From NCBI GenBank assembly GCA_008360975.2, contig CM039183.1:76895850-76959849 (forward strand): a stretch of DNA of 64,000 bases. Direction: 5' to 3'. Origin of the DNA: Lichenostomus cassidix. Its lineage: Eukaryota; Chordata; Aves; Passeriformes; Meliphagidae. Shown in pieces: positions 51,047 through 61,912 of the stretch. Position 1 is the stretch's first letter. Every line of letters begins with the position of its first letter. Position numbers and translations under genes: made by a program. The notes beneath the pieces are model-generated. The model was not told the origin of the DNA. It was given only the letters and a program-made list of their open reading frames with translations, and ran no database searches.

Positions 51047-51768
51047 TTCCCCTCCCCTCCCCTCCCCTCCCCTCCCCTTTTCTTTTATCTTTTCTTTTCT
51101 TTTCTTTTCTTTTCTTTCTTTCTTTTCTTTTTTTCTTTTTCTTTTCTTTTCTTTTCTTTTTCTTCTTTCTTTCTTTTTTTCTTTTTCTTTTCTTTTCTTT
51201 TCTTTTCTTTTCTTTTCTTTTCTTTTCTTTTTTTCTTTTTTTTTCTTTTCCTTTACTTTTCTTTTTTTTCCTCCCTCCCTCCCCTTCCCTCCCTCCCCTC
51301 CCCTCCTCCCTTCCCTCCCTCTCCCTCCCTCCCCTCCCTCCCTCCCCTCCCTTCCCCTCCCTCCCCTCCCCTCCCCTCCCCTCCCCCTCCCCTTCCCCTC
51401 CCCTTCCCCTTCCCCTTCCCCTTCCCCTTCCCCTCCCTCCCCTCCCCTCCCTCCCCTCCCCTCCCCTCCCCTCCTCCCTCCCCTCCCTCCCCTCCCTCCC
51501 TCCCTCCCCTCCTCCCCTCCTCCTCTCCCTCCCTCCCTCCTCCTCCTTCCTTCCTTCCCTTCCTTCCTTCCCTTCCTTCCCTTCCTTCCTTCCCTTCCCT
51601 TCCTTCCTTCCTTCCTTCCTTCCCTTCCCTTCCCTTCCTTCCCTTCCTTCCCTTCCCTTCCCTTCCCTTCCCTTCCCTTCCTTCCTTCCCTTCCTTCCCT
51701 TCCCTTCCTTCCCTTCCCTTCCCTTCCTTCCCTTCCCTTCCCTTCCCTTCCCTTCCCTTCCCTTCCCC
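51047..51768. repeat. 722-bp polypyrimidine/polypurine tract
   Basis: The plus strand is C and T only, except for A at 51087 and 51255. Positions 51256-51768 (513 bp) contain no purine. The tract is layered: (CCCCT)n at 51047-51077, TTTTC-type repeats at about 51078-51265, C-rich CCCTCC-type repeats at about 51270-51540, and CCTTC/CTTCC repeats at 51541-51768. Such mirror-symmetric purine/pyrimidine DNA can form intramolecular triplexes, and the C-rich part also has i-motif or G-rich-strand potential; this is known of the class, not shown here. Long frames on both strands through it (lysine/glutamate/glycine- or proline/serine/phenylalanine-rich) are artefacts of composition. Length may be affected by assembly or sequencing error. 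Confidence 0.98.
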
Positions 51769-53889
51769 ACATGCATTTCCAATCCAAATAAATCCTTCTT
51801 TTTTCATATACCTTTCTCTCAGTAGTTGCTACACATTGTGAGGTTTTGAGGGAGGGTGTCTGCTCTGCTCCTGCCCTTCCCCGCAGTTTTTACCGAGGTG
51901 CTACATGGTTTCAGGAGTCCCTTGCCCTCCTCTTGGAGCAGTCCCTTAGTACAAGCGCTGCAGCCACCTCCAGAAGGTGCCTGCGCCAAGCACTAAAGGC
52001 CTCTGCTAGGATGCTGTGGGCAGAGCCTGGAGGAGATGCCATATTACCCCGCGGGAGTGCTAAAATACTGCCAAGGACCTTAACACTCTCCAGAACAGCC
52101 AAGGACACAGAGGGCACGAGCACAATCCGTAACCATATTGGTCCCTTCTGTCCCACTGCACTCCTCACCTCCCACACACGCCCTGCTGTGTTTTGTGCTC
52201 GGGCAAAGGGACATTACACTCAGACACTTGTTTAATACCTGAATCCCTGAGCTGGACACACAGACGTGCCTGTCATTTCCTAAGCTCTGCCATGGATGGT
52301 TGTAATTGTCAGTAATTGGCATCTCTCAAGAAGCCCCTGAGACAAGGGCACCAACAGACTTCTGCCAAGGCTTATATTTTGTACCAAATATCCCAAGAGA
52401 GCAGCTCGGCTACGTAAAACCCCAGTATCCTGAATTTCTCAAGAAGCCTCCAACACACTCTCTGACACCTAGGAGCAGTTATGTGCCCCAGCTAGCCAAA
52501 TACATGTAATTATAAAGTAACTGCAAGGGTGAATAATGTATCACACATCATCCTTTGAACATATGGACTCGCAGATTCTATGTAATGAGCAATAGTCTGT
52601 GTATTGCTGGGAACTCATATAGCTTGGGGAGTAGGTTATATATTCATGTAGTGTGATGTGGCAGTCCCTCAGCTTATCTGTCTCCACGAAAACACAGGAG
52701 ATGCTGCAGCCTGCAGCGATGCTGCTGGATGTGAGGCTGGTCAGAAATAGAAATAAACAACCAGTTTTAGGTCTTTGTGCATCAAGTCCCTGAGCCTTTT
52801 CTAGAAACAGGAGTGCTTAACTCCAGCTCCATAGTGTGTTTAAACAAAAACTAGCACAGCTTATACCTCCTCTAGTGAAACAGGCCCAGGGCACTGGCAC
52901 AAGGAGTTTCATGTTTTTCTTGGAATTGTTAGTCAGTTAGTAGGAGCCCTGAAAAGATTTTGATGTGGATTGAATAGGGCTCTTCCAGACAGAGGCCATG
53001 GTCAGGTCAGACGGTTCTCATGGCTGGGCACTGTGAGGGGAAAGAATTTTAGTACTCTAGTCAATGCAGCTGGCACTCCTCACACATGGGACCAAAGTGT
53101 GGGACCATCAGCTCAGCTCAGCCCTGGAGCTCCTCCATCCCCACCCATGCTTGCTTGCAGAGCTCCACTGCCCCAGATCAGGCTGCTCCACCAGCACAAC
53201 AGAGGGCATTGCTCCACCTTGCTGACATCTCAGCGGCCACAAAATTATCCCAGAAATGGGGATTTCTGGGCTCAAGCACACACAGCACCAACCAGCGGAA
53301 TCTGGCCCAACGCCAGGTCTGCAGCCCAGAAAAGGCACAGGAAAGCAGGGGCAGTGAGCAGCAGTGTCTTCAGCAGCTGTTTCTCTGGAAGGGGGAATGT
53401 TTCTCTGTGGGTTGCTCACGCTGAGGACAAGACACACACCTCTGTGTCATGCCTGGGCAGAGTGACAGCTGTGACAGCTGTGACCCAACCGTCCAGATCT
53501 CCCTGGCTCCCACCCCTGGGATTTGGGACTAGGAAAGCCAAGGTCTGATGCCTCAGCACTAGGAGCAGGTGGGCTTTCCGACAAATACGGAGTTGGCTGT
53601 TGCAAATGGTAACCTCAAATATCCATTCTGTGGGGAATTCCAACATTTTCCATTCATTGATGGCATAAATGGCCCCCAGGTTTAAACCTCCCATACTGCA
53701 AAGTCTGTGAGGAAATATAATTTCCATCAGCAGAAAGATTTTGCTTCTGTTTTGATCTGGAGTGCTTTTTAAATGTTGTAATTTAATTTTTGTATATGAA
53801 TAGAGTATAATAATTATTTTAATTATAAACAATATCAGATATGGTAATGCAATAATTCATTAGTATTCTAATTGTTAAGTGTTACTGTA
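51769..53889. other. Moderately GC-rich sequence, no assigned gene
   Basis: 51800-52250 and 52960-53560 are GC-richer than average and carry open frames (51846-52235, 52970-53548), but alternative frames are open in the same places and no family is recognised. A nine-base GACAGCTGT duplication lies at about 53463-53481. Confidence 0.4.
52306..52509 (+). other. Unassigned open frame, weak candidate
   Basis: Open for about 67 codons from after a TAA at 52303-52305 to a TAA at 52507-52509. The peptide looks protein-like (LYFVPNIPREQLGYVKPQYP, then FLKKPP), and a CAG at 52310-52312 could be a splice acceptor, but the pyrimidine tract before it is poor. No family is recognised. Chance is the most likely explanation. 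Confidence 0.12.
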
Positions 53890-54105
53890 ACTGATATTTG
53901 CTTTGGTAATTGGTATTTTAATTGGTAATTGGTGTTCCAAATGGCCATTGGGGTAATTCTTACTAGTGATTGGTAATTACAATGGAAATTTTTAATTGGA
54001 ATTCTAATTGGTTTGGTAATTCATATTTGGTTTTCTCATTGGTAACAGAACAAAGTGGTCATTTGTAATAGATAATTGCTTTGGTAATTGATTTAGCAAT
54101 TGGCA
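53890..54105 (+). repeat. Degenerate TTGGTAATT array
   Basis: TTGGTAATT or a close variant recurs about eight times at irregular spacing (for example in 53901-53935, 53968-53980, 54011-54020, 54038-54046 and 54081-54090). It is mixed with ATTGG, AATTGG and GGTATTT pieces. It looks like a decayed minisatellite grown from a unit of about 9-15 bp. The motif contains both an inverted CCAAT core and a TAATT homeodomain core, which may be coincidence. Confidence 0.7.
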
Positions 54106-54618
54106 CTGTAGAGAGGGCAAAACAAGTGACCAAAACACAATAATTTCTTAATAATATGAAATATGTAATGTTTTGAAATTAAAGCTAGTTTACAAAAAGG
54201 ACAATCAAATAATTTTGAACCAAAAATCTCTTACTAAAATATTTAAATTTTAGAAAAATTAAGAGCATTTAAGAATTTATTTTTAATAATGGAAATTTAT
54301 GAACATCAATAATGTCCTTTCAGTGTTTCAATTTCAGCAAGTAGTTATTTTCCATTAAATAAATATTCTTCCAGATAAATTTTGGTTGGCTTAACTCTAC
54401 CATTCTGTGCTATCAAGACGCAAACCTGCTACAGAGCTGGTCTGTCACCTGCCTGCTACCCCTGTGGGATAACTTAGCACAGTGAATCATCTCTGCAGGT
54501 CCACAAGCAGTTTAGTAGCCCCTTGCATCCTTCATAGCCCCATGGCATCAGCAGAGCAGTCTCTGAAGAAAGTGCTGCTGAACCAAGGGTGAGTTTCAGG
54601 GACAATGGGTAAGGGGTG
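54106..54618. other. AT-rich sequence, no gene recognised
   Basis: Strongly AT-rich between the TTGGTAATT array and the second pyrimidine tract; no open frame or repeat family was recognised. Confidence 0.5.
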
Positions 54619-54845
54619 TCTCCTCTCCTCTCCTCTCCTCTCCTCTCCTCTCCTCTCCTCTCCTCTCCTCTCCTCTCCTCTCCTCTCCTCTCCTCTCCTC
54701 TCCTCCCCTCTCCCCTCTCCCCTCTCCCCTCTCCCCTCTCCCCTCTCCCCTCTCCCCCTCCTCCCCTCTCCCCTCTCCCTCTCCCCTCTCCCTCTCCCTT
54801 CTCCCCTCTCCCCTCTCCCTTCTCCACTCTCCCCTCTCCCCTCTC
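54619..54845. repeat. 227-bp polypyrimidine tract, (TCTCC)n
   Basis: The plus strand is pyrimidine-only except for A at 54826. The first part (to about 54705) is a nearly perfect TCTCC pentamer array; the rest is CTCTCCC-type. Polarity is the same as the 722-bp tract 2.85 kb upstream. Open frames through it on both strands are compositional artefacts. Confidence 0.97.
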
Positions 54846-55589
54846 AAGGTGTCTTGGCATGTGTGGGAAAACACACGAAGGGACTCAGCTGGTCCTGCTG
54901 GAACCCAGCCTCAACCATAGCCACCAGATACCTGGGAATGTTCCCCAAAGGAGCATTTCCTTGTTATCCTGCTTTGAAACACCCACTCCTGAACTACCAT
55001 CTGAGCATCACATCAGCCTGCCGATAGGGCAGAACTTTCCCCAAGACTGGTCTTCAGTCGGGATATTTAATGCTATATGAAGTCAGATGTGGTAAAAGCA
55101 GCTGGTTGCTTTTATTGTTGTTCCTCATTTCCCATATTAACGTGATGATTATTTTCTGTACTGGAGGTCCTTTTTTTGACATTCCGCAATACAGGAAATA
55201 GTGCAAGCCACTGGGTGGGAAATCATGTGACTAAAAAAAAAAGGACTTTGGAGTGCTGCTATGCTAATGTCAGCCATAAAAAGACAGCAAGACTAACATC
55301 TAAAGGGAAGAGTAACTAAAATTGCTCACTACAGCCTTTGATGCAAAAAAGTACTTGGTTGCTTATATAACGGATGGTACAAATTTTCACAGAGAAATAT
55401 CCAGAACTGCCAGCACTATTTCTGTCCTATTATGGCCTTTGGAAAACTATTGATTTTCTTTCAGATGCATCAAGTTGAGCATCCAATGCACATTCTTCCT
55501 CTCCAAAATACTTTGCCCAAAGATGTTTGAATATCTGGCTCATTAGACTGTGTGCTTCCATGATCAGCATAGAAATACAAGACAGAAAA
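54846..55589. other. Unique sequence, no gene recognised
   Basis: No gene or repeat family was recognised. Confidence 0.5.
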
Positions 55590-55725
55590 TACACTTTCAG
55601 TCATCCAACCCAACCCTTAGCACTGTGGAATTGTTCCCTCTCCTTTCTATACACTTTTGACTGTTTTGTTCAGCCCAGTTATAAATGACTCAGATAATAA
55701 ATTCCCCTGGAAAACTGCTCACCAC
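55590..55725 (-). mobile_element. Ancient CR1-type LINE 3' fragment
   Basis: On the plus strand, TCATCCAACCCAACCC, GGAATTGTTCCCTC, TTTTGTTCAGCCCAGTT, AAATGACTCA and TTCCCCTGGAAAACTG follow the order of the same old CR1 3' region seen at 10432-10758, also in minus orientation. Divergence is high, and both ends fade out. Confidence 0.6.
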
Positions 55726-56111
55726 CAGTGACCATCATTATTATGAACTGGGACTGGGATTACATCCAATTGCAAGGAGAAAGATTTCAATGTGACATGT
55801 ACAAAAGGAAAACAGAGGAAGCAGCCATAGGAGAGTGATGGATTTATTACAAAGAGCCTGTGTTTCAAAGTAAAAAACTCCAACACTTAAGAGAGTATAA
55901 TTTTTGAGACTGTGTTTATTTGAGACAATTAGAAGTTAATCTGGACCTTTAACTACAAACCCAAAATTCCTTAGAGTTGGGTGAGTTTTTTCAATCAGCC
56001 ATAAGTCCTTTAGAGGGTAGCAGGAGTATTTGTAAGAGTTCAGTTGTTAAGACCAGCATTTTGAGGGTCTGACCTTCAAACTGTAAAAATTCTGCTTGTA
56101 GTTTCACCTAC

Positions 56112-56418
56112 CTGGATTCTGAGAAAAATTTCCTTCTGTCTCCTCCATTTCAAATAACAACAAGGACATGGAATTATTTTTAAAAGGCTCCTTATAAACT
56201 GGAATATGAGGTTGCATTTCTAACATCATTTTTGAGACCACCTTCATCCTCCTTAAATTATTTTCAAGCTCTGTGAGGCTTTCCGCAAAACAATTCAAAG
56301 TGCTTGTCTCCACTAACCAGTAATTCAAGACTGATTTGCAAATCCTTTCATAATGTTCATGTATTTTATAGTGTGCAATTACATTTTTCAAATGCTTCTC
56401 CTTTGTCATATTCTTTTC
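56112..56418 (-). other. Exon-like open frame, unassigned
   Basis: On the minus strand the frame is open for 102 codons in AT-rich DNA. It is bounded on the 5' side by ACTTAG (56424-56419), which can serve as a splice acceptor, and on the 3' side by a strong donor, CCAG/GTAGGTGA (exon end at 56112). The peptide is polar and helix-prone, with CFAESLTELENNLRRMK and FEMEETEGNFSQNP, quite unlike the low-complexity frames elsewhere. A CTAAA-type branch point is present, but the pyrimidine tract before the acceptor is poor. A first exon starting at the ATG at 56409 is an alternative. I recognise no family and see no partner exon nearby. It could be an exon of an unrecognised gene, a pseudo-exon or chance. 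Confidence 0.3.
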
Positions 56419-59400
56419 CTAAGTCTTTTAATTTAGCCAATCAAAACCCATTTACTTTTGATTTGAAAATTAGTTAATGCAAATAAGACCTGGCTGACAT
56501 TTGCAAGTCATTTGCAAATGCCCTTATAGCCTGTAGTCCCTACTCTTGCCTCTTCTGAAACCACATTTATGCATGTCTCTGTGTGATTGATTGTGTTTTG
56601 GATATATACTTTAAAATACACTAAGAAAACTCGATGTATTGCTGCTGGTCAGTGTGTGTGCCACATGTTAATTATTATTCACATGTAACAGTTTTGGCTA
56701 TGTCTTTATTGGAGCTCACAGCAGAGACTCCTTCAAAATCAATGATGAAGATACCTGAAGTTCTTCCTACACATCAAAGACACTTGCTGGAGTCAAAAAC
56801 ATGAAGTAGCCCCCCCAATGCACCACTGTGCCTAATAAAGTCCATGTGCACTATTCTGGTTCTGTGCTTTACTGATGTACTGTACTGCTTTTGGATCCAA
56901 TGCAAAAATTAGCATGGGCAAGTCATGCTACACTCCTTCGCAAGGGTAGGCTTGTCCTTCATTCATCTGCAGCCAGTGTGGGAGGATTTGCTGCCTTACT
57001 TCTGCCACCAAACAAGAAAAACAAAAGTATGAGAACCATAACTCTTATGAAAAAACCCAAAATTAAAGGACTAAGTTTCTACCTTCCCCCATCTTCCATG
57101 TTCTGAATTAACCTCTGCCCCAGCATCACCGAATGTTCCCCTTCTGTCTTTTTGCATATACTTTTGAAGCTATTTTAAGCTCAAAGCTAATCTTGGAGCT
57201 GGTGTCCCTCAGCTGCCTCCTGCCAGGGACACCTTCCATGCTAGTAGCAGTGCTGGTCAATGATTGCCAATGCCACTAATTTGGCACTTTTTTTCCCTTC
57301 CATCTGCCAAGAGAAACTGCAGGAAAAATACAGGTCATTTTGGGTTTAATCCTGATTTACCTGTTTGATAGTTTCACCACCAGATAAAAACTCATAAGAT
57401 TATCTCCTGCAAAGTGCAGCAACATCATGATTCCAGAGAAGGTGGCTCAACAGCCACACTGGCCTAAGGACCACCACCCTTCATGTGCACTTCCATTGCA
57501 AGCAACAATGCAAAATGAGAATATAACACAGGTTTAAGCACATTAGCTCAGGTACTGGAAGTTGATTTATTGCAGAGGCACAGAGCTCTACATGTACTAA
57601 TTCAAATTGCTTCTCAACTAACAGCTGTGTCCTTGCAGTAATTGCTATGACTTCTATTTGTTGTTTTCTAGAGTCTTGCTACCGCTTTGGTGTGTACATG
57701 CTGGTGCTCAGGTGTTACCCATAGGTGCCCAAGCCCCAGAGTAACTCAGCAGAGAGGCAGTCAGTGCAGTCTGGAATTTGCAGAGTGTTTCAGTCAGCTT
57801 CAACTTACAAACCTGTTCACAAGCTACTATAGGAGGCCAGACAACCCCCACACAGCACCTACAAGTACTCAGTTACATTCAGGTCTCTTAATTTGGACGT
57901 GGCCACCACTCTCAGTGTGTGATTATGAAGAACAGCACAGTGATGAGCAAGTTTGCTGCTGTGGTGACCCTAAGGGATAGATGTACACTTCAGCCTGTAC
58001 TGAGGGACCAGACCAGTCATTTCTGGTGTACAGCAGTGTCTCAGCACACAAAAAGCTACTCCACTCTTCCCCCTTCTTTCCCTCTCAGCCCCCAAGATCC
58101 TTACCAACCTCACCTTTGGCAAATGCTCACACAGTTTCAGGCTGTACTACAGAAATAAGTTAGTCCCCTATTTCTGCCCTCAATGTCTTGTGTCCCTTCC
58201 CCCATCTCCCAATATCTAAAATCTCCCCTTCCTTCCTGATGAGGTAAGGAAAGTTTTGCTTCATGCCTTTCGTACGTAAACAGCTTAGCCTCTAAATAGA
58301 AGAGATGACAGGCAAATGAGGGTACAACATCCACCAGCAAGTGGGTAGGGGTGAAAAAGGACGTGAGTAGCCAAAAAACAATGATGCAGCACCTCCAATT
58401 AGACTTGTCTTTGCCAGTGAGGCTCGGGGAGGGGGATCAGTTATTAGTGGCTCATTTTCTTTCTTGCCTTTCTCCAATGTGAGCTGTCGGGTGGTGAGGC
58501 AGCTGGTGTGCTGTGACAGCTGCTTGCCATGCTGTTCATAATCGCCCCATTGATACCTTGAGCTGCCTCTGGCTGTTTGTTGTACCCACCTGTTGCCTAT
58601 GGTCTGAGCTCCTAAACCCTGTATTACAAGGGCTGTTGCTTTCCAGTGTGCTCTATCCAACCACAGGGGCCCCTGTGTGCTACCACAGGATGAGCAAAAA
58701 CATTTTTTTTTTTTTGGCCTTGTGGCTCTTTACTAATGTACTATTTCACCATCTCCCACTGCACTACTGTCAGTGGAAAGGAAAAAAGTTAGGAGAAAAA
58801 ATAAATTTATGGTGGTTTTCTGAGCACATTTTTTTAAAGTTCCAGTGTCCATCTACTCCCAATATAGGGCTTTGCAACATTTGCAGTCTTCAGATCCAAA
58901 GAGACTTTCATCTGCTTCTGAACACTGCCAACTCAATGGACAGATTGATTACACTTGGGACAGGCAATCACATTATAAAATGTTGTGTTTTGTAAAAATA
59001 AGACTTCTCTTTTTTTCTCCCACTCCAGCCAAGTTTTCCAGAGCATACTATCCAAAATTATGCAATAAATGCAGTAATTGTTTTCTGCAAGAGATGTTGC
59101 TCCCGTGGTCATTCTGCATTGCACTCTCCAGTTTATGAGAGAGGGAGATGTCAAAAGGAGGGCTTTTTTATAAAATATGAAGCTTCACAGTGACTTTACA
59201 CACAGTTGAAATAAAACAACGAGAAAACCAATATTCAGAAAATACTGAAGACTCAATAGAAAATCTCTCGTTTGCCTGACAGTAAAAATCCGAACCTTTC
59301 TGTGGAGGGTTTGCCCTTGCCAGCACGCATGTGTTTATCAAAACATTGTGTTCCTGGAGAATTTGACCTTGACTGTGGTTCTTCCTGGGGAACAAAGGCC

Positions 59401-59452
59401 TACAGAAAAGAAATCTAAAGTAGTAAGTAATGCAGCAGTGCAGAAACTCTCG
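56419..59452. other. Unique sequence, no gene recognised
   Basis: No repeat family or partner exon for the frame at 56112-56418 was recognised. Frames at 57687-58163 and 58513-58995 lack motifs. Confidence 0.45.
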
Positions 59453-59645
59453 ATAGGAATGGATCTCTGAAGGTCATCTGGTTCAGTCCCCATTCAAAGC
59501 AGATGTTACAGAAGGTAGCTCCAGGCTTTCTCTGGGCAACTTTGGAGTATCCACAAAGCCTGTTCCACAGCTTCACCATCTTCACTGTGGAAAAAAAAAT
59601 CCTAATATTTCTCGTGAATTTCCCTTGCTCCAAGTTTGCCTTTTT
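59453..59645 (-). mobile_element. CR1 LINE 3' fragment
   Basis: The plus strand carries GATCTCTGAAGGTCATCTGG, CAAAGCAGATG, CTCTGGGCAACTTTGGAGTA, CCTGTTCCACAGCTTCACC and AATTTCCCTTGCTCCAAGTT, the reverse complement of the CR1 3' region. The minus-strand translation keeps IFFSTVKMVKLWNRLC, matching the conserved ORF2 C-terminal motif. The terminal octamers are lost or unrecognisable, and the copy is truncated at both ends. Confidence 0.85.
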
Positions 59646-61645
59646 TAACCATTTTTAAAAAAGACTGAAAAATCTTTGTCATCTCTTCTGAAGCAGAGAA
59701 TAATCACCCACCTGCTAGCCTGAATAACCTGGCAAAATTTTAGGCTGATTTCCCAAAACAAAGAGGTTCACAAGATCACACATTCAATGTCTTTATGTCT
59801 GTCTGTTCGCCACTGATACATTCTGAACCTGATAGTTTGTTTCAAGCAAGTATGATGGAGTGCAGCAATCTCCCATAGATTTCTACAGGTTTGATGAAAA
59901 CCATTTTGTGGGCAGACGAGAGAGACCATTGTCAGTACCCTCATTGACAAAAAGCTGCAATTTGAACTCAATTGTTATTAGGTACCTGAGGATCCACATG
60001 GCACAAAGGCATTCTGAATGTCACTGCTAAAAGAAAAGATGTGATCAGATGGCTAGCATTGTATTAGTCATCAGAGAATCCAACCACAGGCTACAGATCC
60101 ATAGGGAACTAGGCTTCATTAATTCTGCTACTCATGAAATGCCTTGGGTTTTTTACCTTTACTCTTATGCTTCAGCTGAGCGGTCATAAATTCCTACGAC
60201 AAAAAAAAGCTACTTTGCTCCTTCATATAATCTCCCTTTATATATCATCCTTCTCTTACATGAGGAAAAGAATGGCTAAGAATAGCTGGTCAGATGATTT
60301 ACTATTACAATTTTCTGTGGGTATATGGGATTTCTGGATGTCACTCAGCTGTCCTTAACAATAGCAAGGACACAATTGTTTCCATAGTAATACCCATTCC
60401 AAAGGGGTGAAGGTGTGTGTGTGTTGGGGGGGACAGTACAAAGCAAGCAGAAAGCACAACTACATGGACTTGCATAAAGGACAAAAATCAGGCCCAACAG
60501 AATTTGATTCTGCAATCCATACTATAGAAATTCCTTTTTTAAGGTCATCCGATTACACTGAAATCAGCAGAAAGCTGACTTAGCAAGCATGCAGGAAAAA
60601 CTCTTTCATAATTTAGACAATGTGAATAGGTGAGAAAGCTTGATGTCTTTTGTCACACTCCAGTTGTGAATAACTTAACCACAAACGTGCCACTGCTAAT
60701 GAGAGAAGACATCTCTAGTTTGTGGTGACAGAGTAGTACACCTTGCCATACTATTTCATTTCTTACTCAGTGCAATAGATGTCTGTGGTCCCACAGGACA
60801 GCCTCCTAAATAACCTAATGGGCTAAAATAGACGGTTTCTCTGTGTTGCTTTAAAAAAGAGTGAACCAATAAACAATTTCCTGACAAACAAGCTAAGAAG
60901 CATGTCTTACACCTTTTCATCTAAAAATACCATCTGAACAGAGAAGTTCTGCTGCTGCAGCATCTGTCAGGGCTCTTCTGTCGCATTCTAGTATTCTTGG
61001 TCACCCTAAAGGAAACAAACATTGCAGAAACAAAGAAAAGCCAGCTCTGAAGTAAACAAAGCACTTCTGTCTATATTTTAATAGAAAATGCTCATCACAT
61101 GGTCTCCCTGCTGCAGCAGGAGAAGTACCCAAGAAGGTTTTAATAAAAATAGCTTTTATAAATGGCTGAGGCAAGGGGAGGAATTGAAGAATTTATCCAC
61201 AATTCCATTTATCCAAGATGGCTCCTGGTGCTGGTGCTAAAAGCTCTGCTATTGACTCAGTCAGCTGTATGACTCTTTGAGCTGGAGCCAATACAGACCA
61301 GCAGAAGAAAAGCTCAGGTCTCAGAAATAGGAAAAGGGAATTGGATCATAGACAATAGAATAGTTTAGTCCAAATCTTAGTCTTTAAATGACACTGTTGT
61401 TTTCTAATATTTTGCAATACGAACTGTGAATCCAAATATTCAGTAGTTATGGAAAAAAACCACATTAGATTTCTAAATCTCTTCCCCAGGTTGGAGTCCA
61501 GAAGTCAGCTTTCCCTAGCCAACCACAGAGGATACTTCCAAGAGAGGGCTCTCTTAGGGACACATCATGCTGATGATTATCCTTGTGATAAAACATATTT
61601 TCTGTTCCTTAACTTTTAAAAGTGTTTTCTTCATAATGTGAATGT
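59646..61645. other. Unique sequence, no gene recognised
   Basis: No gene is recognised. A G-run (seven or eight G after GTGTGTGTGT) lies at about 60413-60432. Confidence 0.5.
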
Positions 61646-61912
61646 ATAGAATGGTTTGAATTGAAAGGGAGCTTCTAGTTCCAACCCCCCCACCATGGAC
61701 AGGGACACTTCCCACTAGAGCAGGTTGTTCAAAGCCCCATTCAGCCTGATCTTGTAACACTTCCAGTGATGTGGGCCATCCACAGCTTCTCTGGGCAACC
61801 TCTTCCAGTGACTCACTGCCCTCATAATGAAGAATTTCTTCCTAAAATTTTATGTAAACCTGCTCTCTTTCAGTTTAAAGCTGTTGCAGGATCATCTTTG
61901 CTCCAGATAACC
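61646..61912 (-). mobile_element. CR1 LINE 3' fragment
   Basis: The plus strand reads ATAGAATGGTTTGAATTGAA, CCAACCCCCCCACCATGGAC, AGGGACACTTCCCACTAGAG, CAGGTTGTTCAAAGCCCC, ACTTCCAGTGATGTGGG, CATCCACAGCTTCTCTGGGC and GAAGAATTTCTTCCTAA. This is the full order of a reverse-complemented avian CR1 3' end, starting right at the terminal ATAGAATGG motif. It is moderately diverged and 5'-truncated. Confidence 0.95.

Noticed and set aside
50951..51825. Long open frames (up to 278 codons) rich in lysine, glutamate and glycine or in proline, serine and phenylalanine
   Set aside because: They run through the pyrimidine tract in several frames and both strands at once. Pure C/T or G/A DNA can hardly make stop codons, so the frames are artefacts of composition.
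51780..51830. AATAAA-containing stretch that could be an LTR end next to a purine tract
   Set aside because: No paired LTR, primer-binding site or retroviral coding sequence was seen, and the 722-bp tract is far longer than a retroviral polypurine tract.
52970..53548. 192-codon plus-strand open frame
   Set aside because: Other frames on both strands are open here too, because the region is GC-richer with few stop codons; no recognisable domain.
54474..55080. Open frames of 92-154 codons rich in arginine, glutamate and glycine or in serine, proline and leucine
   Set aside because: Same artefact in the second pyrimidine tract, with overlapping frames open on both strands.
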